Shown: positions 10,001-18,611, numbered from the stretch's first letter. The stretch is DNA of 64,000 bases from Actinomadura luzonensis (GCF_022664455.2 NZ_JAKRKC020000001.1:4159001-4223000), one strand, 5' to 3'. Program-made: numbers and translations. Notes: generated from the sequence alone by a model not told the origin.

Positions 10001-10292
10001 CGGCTTCGCCACCCCCGGCGACGCGGTGACCTTCCACGTCAACGCGGACGCGGCGGGCGAGCACCTGCTGCGTTTCCGCTACTCCACCACGGTCGCCGCC
10101 ACCCGCACCGTCGTCGTGGACGGCGTCACCGCCGGCCGTCTCGCCCTGCCCGCGCTGCCCGGCTGGGACGCCTGGGACACGGCGACGCTCGCCGTGCCGC
10201 TCGCGGCGGGCCCGCACGCGGTGACGCTCGCCTACGGCGCCGCCGACACCGGCGGCGTCAACCTCGACCACCTGGTGGTGGCCCGGCCATGA
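7047..10292 (+). CDS. GH31 enzyme with C-terminal CBM35/CBM6-like domain
   Basis: A 1081-residue GH31 protein that starts at an ATG overlapping the previous stop (ATGA). There is no signal peptide. Residues 1-140 form an extra N-terminal beta-domain; the GH31 sandwich shows FEGFGERYDRLDQRG. The barrel has nucleophile Asp566 (GFKTDGSE) and acid/base Asp631 (WAGDQNSSF). From about residue 960 a jelly-roll domain begins (YEAEFADGTG, later HLLRFRYST and NLDHLVV), typical of CBM35/CBM6 sugar-binding modules. A binding module on a seemingly cytoplasmic protein is odd: either a non-classical export route exists or the module contacts soluble oligosaccharide. It is a paralogue of its two neighbours. 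Confidence 0.88.
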   Translation: MSRSRSADAVSASSLPADLADALDGVYHNPTGVDDLYSTEPTERSPRDPMAGDVVRIDATTWPVRPGQRVWVAWARNGEEQPPAGAAWDHNSGGNSYWRAELGPFARGDRVSYTVEAELNGGGRRSSGPFAFTVTSWSTATDVTGFADNGTSVDVTTGDSAGGSFTPRIRFAFPAPGRLTTQISPSGAGLTVSGLPGYKVAESPAALTISTGSLVLEIQKSPYRLSLYRGDGTTLVTRHYDPAGFRNVGWASDGATTVTRIEDHFLSPPGERFEGFGERYDRLDQRGTDVHTYVYNQYRDQGATRRTYLSVPFFLNSAGYGVHVEGTRYTVFNLNTHLPDLAGFTADTGGARDSTLVYHVFTGTPAEILDGFTELTGRPQPPPRWAFGPWMSANEWNTQAEVARELANVEAYRIPHTAMVLEQWSDEATFYLWHGAAYEPGPGGGKPAYADLTFPPGAAWQDPKAMVADAHARGVRVVLWQIPVFKEHFADNPAAAPQQHLNDKAYALAQGYVVRDAAGGPYRIPSGQWFGDSMVPDFTSPAATAWWMSKRDYLMDEIGIDGFKTDGSEAVFGRGVRFADGRRGDEMHNAYPNSYTGAYDAYVKDRRPDGAIFSRAGTTGAQTRSIFWAGDQNSSFAAFREAVRAQLSAGQSGVPFTAWDLAGFTGSFPGAELYLRAAAQATFSPIMQYHSEKSGPAVSEARTPWNVQARTGDTRVVPVFRAFANVRMNLIPYLCAEAAASAATGAPMMRAMSFAFPGDAEAAALDQQYLFGSQLLVAPVTTEGATTRDVRLPAGEWTDLWNGGRFTGPGVKTYGAGLETIPVYARPGAIVPLDLGAGYRLGGEIGNDVDAYENLTFRVYPAGASSYACLEGTVSAAADWAAHTVTVTVPPLTVTATLQVHSTRPASVPGVSPRASLAELAAAPEGWWWEPAGQLTHVKLASAGAARTVTLTGVDKAAYEAEFADGTGTSVGADHPGHTGTGFADGFATPGDAVTFHVNADAAGEHLLRFRYSTTVAATRTVVVDGVTAGRLALPALPGWDAWDTATLAVPLAAGPHAVTLAYGAADTGGVNLDHLVVARP

Positions 10293-13126
10293 GACGATCG
10301 CTGCTGCTGCTGGCCGCGCTGCTGGTGCCGCTGGTCCCGCTGGCGGTGGCGTCGTCGGTGGAGGCGGCGGTGCCCCGGGTGCAGTTCACCAGCGGGCCGG
10401 CGTACCTGGTGGTGGAGTTCCTGGACGACGACCTGGTGCACTTCGAGCTGGCCGAGGGCGCGCCGCCCGGCACCGGCTCGCCGATCCGCACCACGCCGCA
10501 GGTCGCCAAGTCCGACTACCCGGGCCCGTCGAGCTTCACCCAGCAGGGGAACACGCTCACCACGGCGGCCATGAAGGTCGAGGTCGCGCCGGGCACGCTG
10601 TGCGTGACGGTGTCCGACCCGGCCCGGCAGCTGTACCAGGCGTGCCCGCGCGACCTCGGGCAGGCGTGGAAGGGCCTGTCGATCACCAAGGGCGCGATGC
10701 GGAACGCGTACGGGCTGGGCGAGCAGTTCTTCAAGGGCGGCAGCGCCGACGGCGACTGGGTGGGCCGCGTCCGCACGCCGGGCGGCCCGTACGGCAACGC
10801 GATGGCGTTCGACACCGACAACGGCCCGGTCGGCAACGCCCAGATCCCCGTCCTGTTCGCGACGGGCCCGGACCGCCTCGGCTACGGGCTGTTCCTCGAC
10901 CAGGTCTACAAGCAGGAGTGGGACCTGACCGGCGACCCGTGGACCGTCGGCACGTGGGGCGACCAGCTCAGGTGGTACACGATGACCGGCCACGGCCTGC
11001 CCGACCTGCGCTCCGACTACATGGAGCTGACCGGCCGGCCGCCGGTTCCGCCGAAGAAGGCGTTCGGCATGTGGGTGTCGGAGTTCGGCTACGACGGCTG
11101 GGGCGAGATCGACGACCGGCTCGCCGGGCTGCGCGCGGCGGCGTTCCCGGTGGACGGCTTCGTACTGGACCTGGAGTGGTTCGGCGGCGTCACGGCGGGC
11201 TCCGACACCACCCGCATGGGCACCCTCGCCTGGGACACCCGGGCCTTCCCCGACCCGCCCGGGCACATCGCCGCCTACCGCGACCGCGAGGGCCTCGGCC
11301 TGATCACCATCGAGGAGTCCTACGTCGGCCGCGGCCTGCCCGAGCACGCCGACCTGGCGGCGCGCGGCTACCTGGTGAGGTCGGGCTGCGGGACGTGCGC
11401 GCCCGCCTACCTCACCGGCAACGACTGGTGGGGCCGCGGCGGCATGATCGACTGGACGCAGGACGCCGCCGGCGACTACTGGCACGCGCTCAAGCGGCAG
11501 CCGCTCGCCGACGCCGGCATCATGGGCCACTGGCTGGACCTCGGCGAGCCGGAGATGTACGACCCCGGCGACTGGACCGCCGGCCTGCTGCCCGGCAAGC
11601 ACGCCCACGCCGACTACCACAACCTCTACAACCTCAAGTGGGCCGAGAGCGTGGCCCGCCGCTACGCCTCCGGGCAGCGGCGGCCGTTCCTGCTGGCCCG
11701 CTCGGCGGCGGCGGGCATGCAGCGCTTCGGCGTGGCCATGTGGTCGGCCGACATCGGCTCCAAGCTGACCGCGCTCGCCCAGCAGCAGAACGCCCAGATG
11801 CAGCTGTCGATGTCCGGCATCGACTACTACGGCTCCGACATCGGCGGCTTCCGCCGCGAGATGCTGAACTCCGACCTGGACGAGCTGTACACGCAGTGGT
11901 TCGCCGACGGGGCCTGGTTCGAGGTGCCGGTGCGCCCGCACACCGAGAACCTGTGCAACTGCCGGCACACCGCCCCCGACGAGATCGGGCACGTGCCCAG
12001 CAACCTCGCCAACCTGCGGCAGCGTTACGAGCTGACGCCCTACTACTACTCGCTGGCGCACCGCGCCCACCGGTACGGGGAGCCGGTCGTGCCGCCGCTC
12101 GCGTACTACTACCAGGACGACCCGAACGTGGCCGAGATGGGCGGCGAGAAGCTGGTCGGCCGCGACCTGCTGGTGGGCGTCGTGGCGGGCAGGGGCGAGC
12201 GCGAGCGGGACGTGTACCTGCCGGCCGGCACCTGGTACGACTACGCGACGGGCGAGCGGCTGACCAGCACCGGCCAGTGGTTCATGGACCGGCCGCTGTG
12301 GGTGGACGGCGTCTTCCGGCTGCCGGCCTTCGCCCGCGCCGGCGCGATCCTGCCGAAGATGCACGTGGACGGCCGGACGATGAACGTGCTCGGCCGGCGC
12401 ACCGACGGCAGCACCAGGGACGAGCTGGTGGCCCGCGTCCACCCGGACGCCGCCGCGACGAGCTTCACCCTCTACGAGGACGACGGCGCCACCACCGCCT
12501 ACCGCACCGGCGAGGTCCGCACCACCCGGATCGGCCAGCAGCGCACCGGCGACACGGCGACCGTCACCGTGGACCCGGCCGAGGGCTCCTACGCGGGCGC
12601 CCCGTCCGCCCGGCCGGTCGTCGTCGAGCTGGTCACGGACACGCAGGCCGCGTCCGTCACGCTGAACGGCGCCGCCCTGCCGCGCCTGCCCGGCAGGGCC
12701 GCCTTCGACGCGGCCGCGAGCGGCTGGTACAACGCGGGCGGCAACCTCGTGGTCGCCAAGTCGGCGAGCACGCCGGTCGGCACGGCGCTGACGTTCGCGT
12801 TCACGCTCGGGCAGGCGCCGGTGTCGGCCACGTTCCGCTGCGCGAACGGCGTCACCGAGCCGGGCCAGTCGGTCTACGCCGTCGGCGGCGCGCCGCAGCT
12901 CGGGTCGTGGTCGGTGGCCGGGGCGGTGAAGCTGTCGCCGACCGCGTACCCGGCCTGGACCGGCACCGTCACCGGCCTGCCGCCGGAGACGAGCGTGGAG
13001 TGGAAGTGCGTCAAGCGGCGCGAGCAGGGCTTCCCCGACACCGCCGACCAGTGGCAGCCGGGCGCGAACAGCGTGCTCACCACTCCGGCGAGCGGCGACG
13101 CCGGCACCACGGCCGGGTCGTTCTAG
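10289..13126 (+). CDS. Secreted GH31 enzyme with C-terminal CBM20-like starch-binding domain
   Basis: A 945-residue exported GH31 enzyme: a signal peptide with RRSLLLLAALLVPLVPLAVA and cleavage near residue 25, then the sandwich and barrel. The nucleophile is Asp417 in WLDLGEPE and the acid/base Asp488 in MWSADIGS, a different subfamily from the two cytoplasmic GH31 proteins. Residues from about 841 (SATFRCANGV, QLGSWSVAGAVKLS, VEWKCVKR) match CBM20 starch-binding folds. The ATG overlaps the previous stop. As the only secreted enzyme of the operon it probably attacks or rebuilds starch-type glucan outside the cell to make the imported substrate; glucosyltransferase activity is possible but unproven. 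Confidence 0.9.
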   Translation: MRRSLLLLAALLVPLVPLAVASSVEAAVPRVQFTSGPAYLVVEFLDDDLVHFELAEGAPPGTGSPIRTTPQVAKSDYPGPSSFTQQGNTLTTAAMKVEVAPGTLCVTVSDPARQLYQACPRDLGQAWKGLSITKGAMRNAYGLGEQFFKGGSADGDWVGRVRTPGGPYGNAMAFDTDNGPVGNAQIPVLFATGPDRLGYGLFLDQVYKQEWDLTGDPWTVGTWGDQLRWYTMTGHGLPDLRSDYMELTGRPPVPPKKAFGMWVSEFGYDGWGEIDDRLAGLRAAAFPVDGFVLDLEWFGGVTAGSDTTRMGTLAWDTRAFPDPPGHIAAYRDREGLGLITIEESYVGRGLPEHADLAARGYLVRSGCGTCAPAYLTGNDWWGRGGMIDWTQDAAGDYWHALKRQPLADAGIMGHWLDLGEPEMYDPGDWTAGLLPGKHAHADYHNLYNLKWAESVARRYASGQRRPFLLARSAAAGMQRFGVAMWSADIGSKLTALAQQQNAQMQLSMSGIDYYGSDIGGFRREMLNSDLDELYTQWFADGAWFEVPVRPHTENLCNCRHTAPDEIGHVPSNLANLRQRYELTPYYYSLAHRAHRYGEPVVPPLAYYYQDDPNVAEMGGEKLVGRDLLVGVVAGRGERERDVYLPAGTWYDYATGERLTSTGQWFMDRPLWVDGVFRLPAFARAGAILPKMHVDGRTMNVLGRRTDGSTRDELVARVHPDAAATSFTLYEDDGATTAYRTGEVRTTRIGQQRTGDTATVTVDPAEGSYAGAPSARPVVVELVTDTQAASVTLNGAALPRLPGRAAFDAAASGWYNAGGNLVVAKSASTPVGTALTFAFTLGQAPVSATFRCANGVTEPGQSVYAVGGAPQLGSWSVAGAVKLSPTAYPAWTGTVTGLPPETSVEWKCVKRREQGFPDTADQWQPGANSVLTTPASGDAGTTAGSF

Positions 13127-13280
13127 GGGGCGCACAAGGGGTCGCAGGGGTGTGTGAGTTGTCCCGGATCTGACACCGTTGTTTCACCGCGCCGCCCCAT
13201 CACAGGACGACGTGCGCGGCTCATTGTTGATCGGAAACTCCGCACCCCCCAACGGCCCCTCACCTGCCCGGAGGAGTTCC

Positions 13281-14141
13281 ATGTCCCGACGCCTGTTCAG
13301 CGTGCTCGCGTTCGCCGCCCTCCTGCTGACGATCACCCCGCCCGCCGCCCACGCGGCCGTCCAGGACGACGTCTACGTCGCGCTCGGCGACTCGGCCGCC
13401 GCCGGCCCGCTCATCCCGAACCAGGTCCTGCCCGACCTCGGCTGCTGGCGCTCCGACCACAACTACGCCCACCTGACCGCCCAGGCCATCGGCGCCCGCA
13501 CGCTGCGCGACGCCACCTGCTCCGGCGCGAAGACCACGCACATGTACCAGTCGCAGAGCACCGACCTCGGCTCGGTGCCGCCGCAGCTCGACGCGCTCAC
13601 GGCGGACACCACGCTGGTCACCGTGCAGATCGGCGCCAACGACGTCGGCCTGACCGACTTCATCGAGGACTGCCTGAACATCCTGCCGCCGCCCGTCGGC
13701 GACGCCTGCAACGACGACTACGTCGTCAACGGCCAGGACAGCTGGCGGGTCGCGACCGACGCCCTGCGGCCCCGGCTGACCCAGCTCGCCGCCGACATCC
13801 GCGCCCGCGCCCCGCAGGCCCGCGTCTTCGTCGTGGGCTACGCCACGTACGCGCCGCCGAACGGCTGCTACCCGCGCGTGCCGATCATCGCCGCCGACGC
13901 CAACTACATCCGCGGCACCCTGCAGTACTTCAACCGCATGCTCGCCGAGCAGGCCGCCTCGGCCGGCGTCGGCTTCATCGACCTGCAGACGCCGAGCGTC
14001 GGCCACGACCCGTGCACGCCGGCCGGCACCCGCTGGATCGAGCCGTACGTCCCGGCCTCGCCCGCCGCGCCGTTCCACCCGAACGCCCGCGGCATGCGCG
14101 GCTTCGCGACCGCCGTCACCGCCGCCGTCTCGGGCGCCTGA
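13281..14141 (+). CDS. Secreted SGNH/GDSL hydrolase (lipase/esterase)
   Basis: A 286-residue exported esterase. The signal peptide ends near AAHAAVQD. Block I is ALGDSAAAGP with the nucleophile Ser38, block III is QIGANDVG, and block V is HPNARGMRGF with the catalytic His; together they define the SGNH fold. Six Cys residues in the mature part suggest disulfides, as in Streptomyces SGNH lipases. The ATG at 13281 has GGAGGAG at good distance, so the in-frame upstream ATG is not used. It stands alone after a 154-base gap, and a strong palindrome follows nine bases behind its stop. Confidence 0.9.
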   Translation: MSRRLFSVLAFAALLLTITPPAAHAAVQDDVYVALGDSAAAGPLIPNQVLPDLGCWRSDHNYAHLTAQAIGARTLRDATCSGAKTTHMYQSQSTDLGSVPPQLDALTADTTLVTVQIGANDVGLTDFIEDCLNILPPPVGDACNDDYVVNGQDSWRVATDALRPRLTQLAADIRARAPQARVFVVGYATYAPPNGCYPRVPIIAADANYIRGTLQYFNRMLAEQAASAGVGFIDLQTPSVGHDPCTPAGTRWIEPYVPASPAAPFHPNARGMRGFATAVTAAVSGA

Positions 14142-14149
14142 CCACCCTG

Positions 14150-14183
14150 TTTCAGGCTTGACTTATATAAGTCTTGCCTGAAA
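14150..14183. promoter_or_regulatory. 34-bp interrupted palindrome upstream of VOC gene
   Basis: The outer arms TTTCAGGC and GCCTGAAA are perfect inverted repeats. The central 14 bases GACTTATATAAGTC are self-complementary; two TT pairs interrupt the symmetry. It ends 12 bases before the VOC start codon. The AT-rich core is far outside local composition, which favours an operator over a terminator; no T-run follows on either strand side that would clearly end transcription. Confidence 0.8.
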
Positions 14184-14194
14184 GATAAGGACCC

Positions 14195-14596
14195 ATGACC
14201 CAGAAGACGACGACCTTCCTCATGTTCCAGAACGGTGACGCCGAAGAGGCCATGACGTTCTACGTCTCGCTCTTCGACGGCTCGGAGGTGATCCGCGCCG
14301 ACCGCTACGCGGCCGGCGAGCCCGGCGGCAAGGAGGGCACGATCAAGCACGCCACGTTCACGCTGGCGGGCCAGGAGTACATGTGCATCGACAGCGCGGT
14401 GCAGCACGGCTTCACCTTCACGCCGTCGATGTCCATCTACGTCACCTGCGACACCGAGGAGGAGATCGAGCGCCTGTACGCGGCGCTGGGCGAGGGGCGG
14501 CAGGCCCTGATGCCCCTCGACTCCTACGGATTCAGCACGAGGTTCGGCTGGGTCAACGACCGGTTCGGGGTCTCCTGGCAGCTCAATCTGCCCTGA
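14195..14596 (+). CDS. VOC-superfamily PhnB-like protein
   Basis: A 133-residue vicinal-oxygen-chelate fold protein of the PhnB / 3-demethylubiquinone-methyltransferase-domain group. It shows the family opening QNGDAEEAMTFYVSLFDGSE, KHATFTLAGQEYMCIDS and the end RFGWVNDRFGVSWQL. Such proteins are small, soluble, of mostly unknown substrate, and often controlled by ArsR/TetR-type repressors. The ATG is preceded by GATAAGGAC and by the 34-bp palindrome, suggesting it is a single-gene regulon. No regulator lies next to it. Confidence 0.87.
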   Translation: MTQKTTTFLMFQNGDAEEAMTFYVSLFDGSEVIRADRYAAGEPGGKEGTIKHATFTLAGQEYMCIDSAVQHGFTFTPSMSIYVTCDTEEEIERLYAALGEGRQALMPLDSYGFSTRFGWVNDRFGVSWQLNLP

Positions 14597-14727
14597 GACC
14601 CCGACCGGGCGAAATTCGTTCTGTCCAGTATGTCGATTGACGAGCTATTTGCCGGAGAATTGGAGTTACGGCCCATTTTCTTTCCCGCGGGCGCGCGATG
14701 AGATGCGAATGAACCACCGATCATTGA

Positions 14728-14994
<267 letters not shown>

Positions 14995-15015
14995 TCGCGC
15001 GCCGGGTCCCGCCCG

Positions 15016-15795
15016 TCAGCGGTAGACGGCGTCGTCCAGGGTGAAACGGATGAACTCGCCCTCGGGCCAGAGCCGCGTGCCGGGCCACCAGCCCGCGCGC
15101 ACCCGTCCCGGCACGGTGAAGCCGTCGAAGGTCAGCTCGTCCAGGCACTCCACGCCGAACAGGTGCCGCCGGTAGGGGCCCTTGTCCGGATTGCCCCAGC
15201 GGAGGACGGTCACCCGCTCCAGCCGGCCGTCCTCCGCCACGCTCAGCCGCACGTCGTGCTCCTCGCCGCCCACCGGCACCGTGGCGACCGCCTCGCGCTC
15301 GTTGAGCGACTTCCAGCCCACGGCCGGGTCCAGGGCGGCGGCAGGGGCGAGGACGAGCTCGCAGGCCAGCCGGCCGGCGGCGCTGCGCGTCACGTCCGGC
15401 CCCGAGGCCGACAGGACGGGCAGCGCGCCCATCGCGCGCCAGCGCATCTCGCCGGCGCCGTCGCGGTAGCGGTCGAAGCCCCGCACCGGCAGCAGCCCGA
15501 GCCGGGTGCCGGCCGACCAGACGTAGCCCCTCAGCGGGTCGAGCACCTGCAACGCGCGGAAGTCGTGCCAGCCGTTCAGCCGGATCGTGCCGTGCATGCT
15601 GAGCACGACGGCCCGCAGCAGCGGCGTGCCGGGCGCGATCGCGCGCAGCAGCCAGCGCCGGGCCGGCTCCGGCAGCAGCTCGGCCTGCTCGGGGTCGAAC
15701 ACCGGCGGCCGCTCCGCCGGCTCCTGCAGCACGTCCCAGTCGCGGGCGGCCTCCTCGGTCAGGTACGGGGGCGCGACGACGACGGTCGCGCTCAC
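15016..15795 (-). CDS. DUF6544-like protein of unknown function
   Basis: A 259-residue soluble protein. The central part (MHGTIRLNGWHDFRALQVL followed by GYVWSAGTRLG) is the pattern I associate with DUF6544-type proteins. Later segments form a beta-rich lipocalin/LolA-like series ending PEGEFIRFTLDDAVYR. The GTG start at 15795 overlaps the stop of the universal stress gene, so the two are co-transcribed and coupled. No catalytic motif is recognised. The family assignment is from memory of the motif and is moderately sure. Confidence 0.7.
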   Translation of the reverse strand: MSATVVVAPPYLTEEAARDWDVLQEPAERPPVFDPEQAELLPEPARRWLLRAIAPGTPLLRAVVLSMHGTIRLNGWHDFRALQVLDPLRGYVWSAGTRLGLLPVRGFDRYRDGAGEMRWRAMGALPVLSASGPDVTRSAAGRLACELVLAPAAALDPAVGWKSLNEREAVATVPVGGEEHDVRLSVAEDGRLERVTVLRWGNPDKGPYRRHLFGVECLDELTFDGFTVPGRVRAGWWPGTRLWPEGEFIRFTLDDAVYR

Positions 15796-16730
15796 GACGC
15801 CCTCCAGGGGGCGCGGACCACGGCCACCGGGCAGGGGGCGCGCCGCAGCACGCCGTGGCTGACCGAGCCGAGCACCGCCGAGGCGAGCGCGCCCAGCCCG
15901 CGCGAGCCCACCACCAGCAGGTCGGCGTCGCGGCAGACGCGCGCGAGCCCGGGCACCGGATGCCGGTGCAGCACCACCCGCTCGATCGCGACCTCCGGGT
16001 ACTTGGCCCGCCACGGCTCCAGCGCCTCGTCCAGGTCGGGGGCGAAGTCGGGGACGGGCATGGGGCCGTACCCGGCGGGCTGGGGCGCCAGCCTGGGCGC
16101 CCGGCGGCAGTACACCACGGCCAGCCGGGCCCGGCGGGCGCTCGCCTGCTCCAGCGCGAACGCCAGCGCCGCCTCGGCGTCCGAGGACCCGTCGAACCCG
16201 GCCACGATGCGGCCCCGCTCCCGCGCGCCGGGCTCGCGTACCACGACCACGGGGACGCCGGCCTGCCCGGCCAGCGCGTACCCGGCCGAGCCGAGCATCA
16301 TCCCGATGGCCCGCCCGCCCGTGCCGCCCAGCACCAGGGTGTCGGCCTGCCCGGCCTCGGCGCGCAGCCGCCCCACCACCCCGCCGCCGGCCGCACCATC
16401 AGCCGCACCGCCGGCCGCACCGGAGGCCGCACCGGAGGCCGCACCGGAGGCCGCACTGCCGAGCACCGCCGCCGTCGCCCAGCCGGCCCGGCCCGCCCGG
16501 CCCGCCGGACGGCTCCGGCCAGCAGGCTCGCGCACCACCCGCGCCCCCGGCCGCTCCTGCCCGCCTGCCCGGCCGCCGCCGGGGACCGGGCGCCCGCCCG
16601 GCCGCGGCTCGCGGACGTGCACGACGCGCAGCGGCCGGCGCCGGCGCAGCGCGTCGGCCGCGGCCCAGTCCAGCGCGGCCCACGCCGCCGGGGATCCGTC
16701 GATCCCCACCATTACCGGCTTGCTCGTCAC
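15792..16730 (-). CDS. Tandem-domain universal stress protein
   Basis: A 312-residue cytoplasmic protein with two UspA domains. Each has the opening VGIDGSPAAWAALDWA or AGFDGSSDAEAALAFA and a nucleotide-binding loop: VLGGTGGRAIGMMLGSAG in domain 1 and VVGSRGLGALASAVLGS in domain 2. An Ala/Gly/Ser-rich spacer made of short repeats is inserted in domain 1 before its binding loop. GTG at 16730 gives the right N-terminus (VTSKPVMVGIDGS). Tandem USPs are common in actinobacterial dormancy/hypoxia regulons, and a DosR-like half-site pair lies about 85 bases upstream. Confidence 0.92.
   Translation of the reverse strand: MTSKPVMVGIDGSPAAWAALDWAAADALRRRRPLRVVHVREPRPGGRPVPGGGRAGGQERPGARVVREPAGRSRPAGRAGRAGWATAAVLGSAASGAASGAASGAAGGAADGAAGGGVVGRLRAEAGQADTLVLGGTGGRAIGMMLGSAGYALAGQAGVPVVVVREPGARERGRIVAGFDGSSDAEAALAFALEQASARRARLAVVYCRRAPRLAPQPAGYGPMPVPDFAPDLDEALEPWRAKYPEVAIERVVLHRHPVPGLARVCRDADLLVVGSRGLGALASAVLGSVSHGVLRRAPCPVAVVRAPWRAS
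16389..16460 (-). repeat. Short GA-rich coding repeat in USP gene
   Basis: About five imperfect copies of a 12-base unit (GCCGCACCGGAG on the + strand) encode a repeated AASG/AAGG spacer on the minus strand. It looks like a slippage-expanded linker within the first USP domain. Confidence 0.75.
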
Positions 16731-16811
16731 GGCCCCTCCCCTCGCCGACCCACAGCCCCAGCACACCTTCCGCGAGGCCGGCCCGGCCAGGGGAGGAGGT
16801 CACCCGCCCGC

Positions 16812-16825
16812 GGGACCTTCGCCCC
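16812..16825 (-). promoter_or_regulatory. DosR/DevR-like box upstream of USP gene
   Basis: GGGACCTTCGCCCC matches 10-11 of 14 positions of the actinobacterial dormancy box core (GGGACTWWAGTCCC as known for mycobacterial DosR). It lies about 82 bases upstream of the USP start. In a GC-rich background such matches can arise by chance, so confidence is low. Confidence 0.35.
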
Positions 16826-16876
16826 TCCCGCCCACGGGCCGGAGGCCCCCTCCCCGGGGGTCCCCGGCCCGGTGTG

Positions 16877-17266
16877 TCACCTGTACGCCTCCGTCCGCGC
16901 GGGCGGCGTCTTGCTGCCCGGCATGAAGGCGTGCCGCACGGTGGCCACGAGCCAGAGCGCGATCGTCGACCAGAACAGCACGGCCAGCGCGAACTCGCTC
17001 GCCGCGACCAGCGCGACCACGCCCGCGATCAGGGCGAGCGCGCCGATCGCGCTGGCCACCGCCACGTAGCCGGTGCGGCCCTGGAACTCCTCGGCGAGGC
17101 TGCTCAACGCGCAGCCGCCGACCAGGCCGAGCACCAGGATCGTCGCCGCCGCGCCGCGTACGTCGTTGAAGAACCACACGTCCGCGCCGCGCGTGAAGAC
17201 GACGTAGACGGCGACGTCGGCCGCCGCCGCCACCGTTGCCAGGGCGTCCTTCCAGGTCAGTCTCAT
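16877..17266 (-). CDS. Small four-helix membrane protein, unknown function
   Basis: A 129-residue protein with four hydrophobic helices: near residues 9-25, 35-52, 65-90 and 93-110 (for example VASAIGALALIAGVVALVAA). The ATG at 17266 is preceded by AAGGAGG at eight bases; an in-frame GTG nine bases earlier would sit on that site and is less likely. The C-terminal tail is basic and cytoplasmic-looking. No family motif is recognised. It sits between the USP and phytase-like genes on the same strand. Confidence 0.8.
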   Translation of the reverse strand: MRLTWKDALATVAAAADVAVYVVFTRGADVWFFNDVRGAAATILVLGLVGGCALSSLAEEFQGRTGYVAVASAIGALALIAGVVALVAASEFALAVLFWSTIALWLVATVRHAFMPGSKTPPARTEAYR

Positions 17267-17337
17267 GGGTGCCACCTCCTTCCGCCTCCGAGCGTGCGCC
17301 GGGGGGGCGGGCGGGCGACAGAGTCATAGGTCCCGCA

Positions 17338-18486
17338 TCAGCGGCAGCCCGTCGCGCCGAACGCCAGGAACCTGGTGGCCTCCTCCTGGCTGAAGTTGTC
17401 GTCGGAGCCGACGACGAGCGTGCACTCGCCGTCGTCGAGGCGCGGCCCCCAGGCCAGGCTCTCGTAGTTCTGCGCGGGCGGGGCGACGCGGCTGAGGTCG
17501 AGCACCAGGCGCTTGGCCACCGGCCGGTACGCCGGGCCGCCCGCGAGGGAGCGGCGGCCGAGCACGTTCGTGGCGCCGCGCAGGTCGAACTCGTAGAGGC
17601 GGGCGCTGTAGCCCACGCCCTGCGTCCAGGAGCGTTCGAGGGCGAGGTAGCGGAACTCGTCCACGGCCAGGAGCTCCGACACGCCGCCGTCGGCGTCGCC
17701 GGACGGCGGGACGGGCGCGGCGGGCAGCGCGTCGAGGGGGTAGGCGTACTGGCCGCGCAGCGCGCCCGCCCTGCTCCACACGGTCAGCCGGACGGGCGCG
17801 CCGCGCTCGGCGGTGGGGAGGGGGCCGTCCTCGAAGCGGGGCCCCTCGGTGACGGCGGTGACCGCGCGGGGCGTGACGGCCAGGCCCTCGAAGCCGAAGT
17901 TGCGCCGCGGCCCGCGCGGCGCCTCGGTCAGCCGCAGGCCGCGCGGCAGCGGGAACGCGCCGAGGTGGCGGCCCTGCCGGTCCATGCTCCGCACGGCGGC
18001 CTGGGAGACCGGGATGCCGGGGTTGCGGTCGTCGGGCCGGTCGCCCTCGTCGCCCCACAGCAGCCGGCCGCTCCAGCGGTCGAACCTGATGGACTCGGGG
18101 TCGGCCGACCCGGGCTTGCCGTAGCCGGGGTAGGGGGTGCCGTCGGCGCGGGTGAGCGTGGTGACGCCGGTGAGCCGCACGCCGCCGAACTGGCCGGTCG
18201 CGCGGTCGATGTCGAGGCGGCCGGTGTAGAAGCGGGCGGGGTTGTAGCGCCACCGGTCGTCGGAGATGAAGTACCAGGTGCCGGTGCGGGGATCGTGGTC
18301 GATGCCCGACAGGCCGCCCACGGCCGTGCCGTCCAGGCGGGCCAGGTGCGGCAGCCGCTGCTCGCCGAGGAAACGGGTGACGCGCACCGGGTCGCGCCGC
18401 GCGGCCGCCGACGCCGGGTGCGCGACGGTCGCCGCCGCGAGCACGGCGGCGACGGCGACGGCCATTGTTCTCCGCCTTTGAGCCAT
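17338..18486 (-). CDS. Secreted esterase-like/phytase-like protein
   Basis: A 382-residue exported protein; the signal peptide is MAQRRRTMAVAVAAVLAAAT with cleavage near ASAAA. The mature part is a beta-propeller of the 'esterase-like activity of phytase' family: GLSGIDHDPRTGTWYFISDDR, DPESIRFD, NFGFEGLAVTP and NYESLAWGP. The recurring Glu/Asp positions in FEGLAV and YESLAWG are typical of that family. It may cleave phosphate esters outside the cell, though activity is proven for few members. The ATG has GGGGGA just ahead. It ends 71 bases before the small membrane protein's start. Confidence 0.85.
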   Translation of the reverse strand: MAQRRRTMAVAVAAVLAAATVAHPASAAARRDPVRVTRFLGEQRLPHLARLDGTAVGGLSGIDHDPRTGTWYFISDDRWRYNPARFYTGRLDIDRATGQFGGVRLTGVTTLTRADGTPYPGYGKPGSADPESIRFDRWSGRLLWGDEGDRPDDRNPGIPVSQAAVRSMDRQGRHLGAFPLPRGLRLTEAPRGPRRNFGFEGLAVTPRAVTAVTEGPRFEDGPLPTAERGAPVRLTVWSRAGALRGQYAYPLDALPAAPVPPSGDADGGVSELLAVDEFRYLALERSWTQGVGYSARLYEFDLRGATNVLGRRSLAGGPAYRPVAKRLVLDLSRVAPPAQNYESLAWGPRLDDGECTLVVGSDDNFSQEEATRFLAFGATGCR

Positions 18487-18611
18487 TTATTCCCCCATCG
18501 TGGAATGCCGATGACGGGGAAATGAAATCGTGAATTCTTCAGCACGTCTACGCAGGTAGATACGGCTACAGGCGGCTAATTACCGACATTTCCCAAGAAA
18601 GAAAAAGGGGC

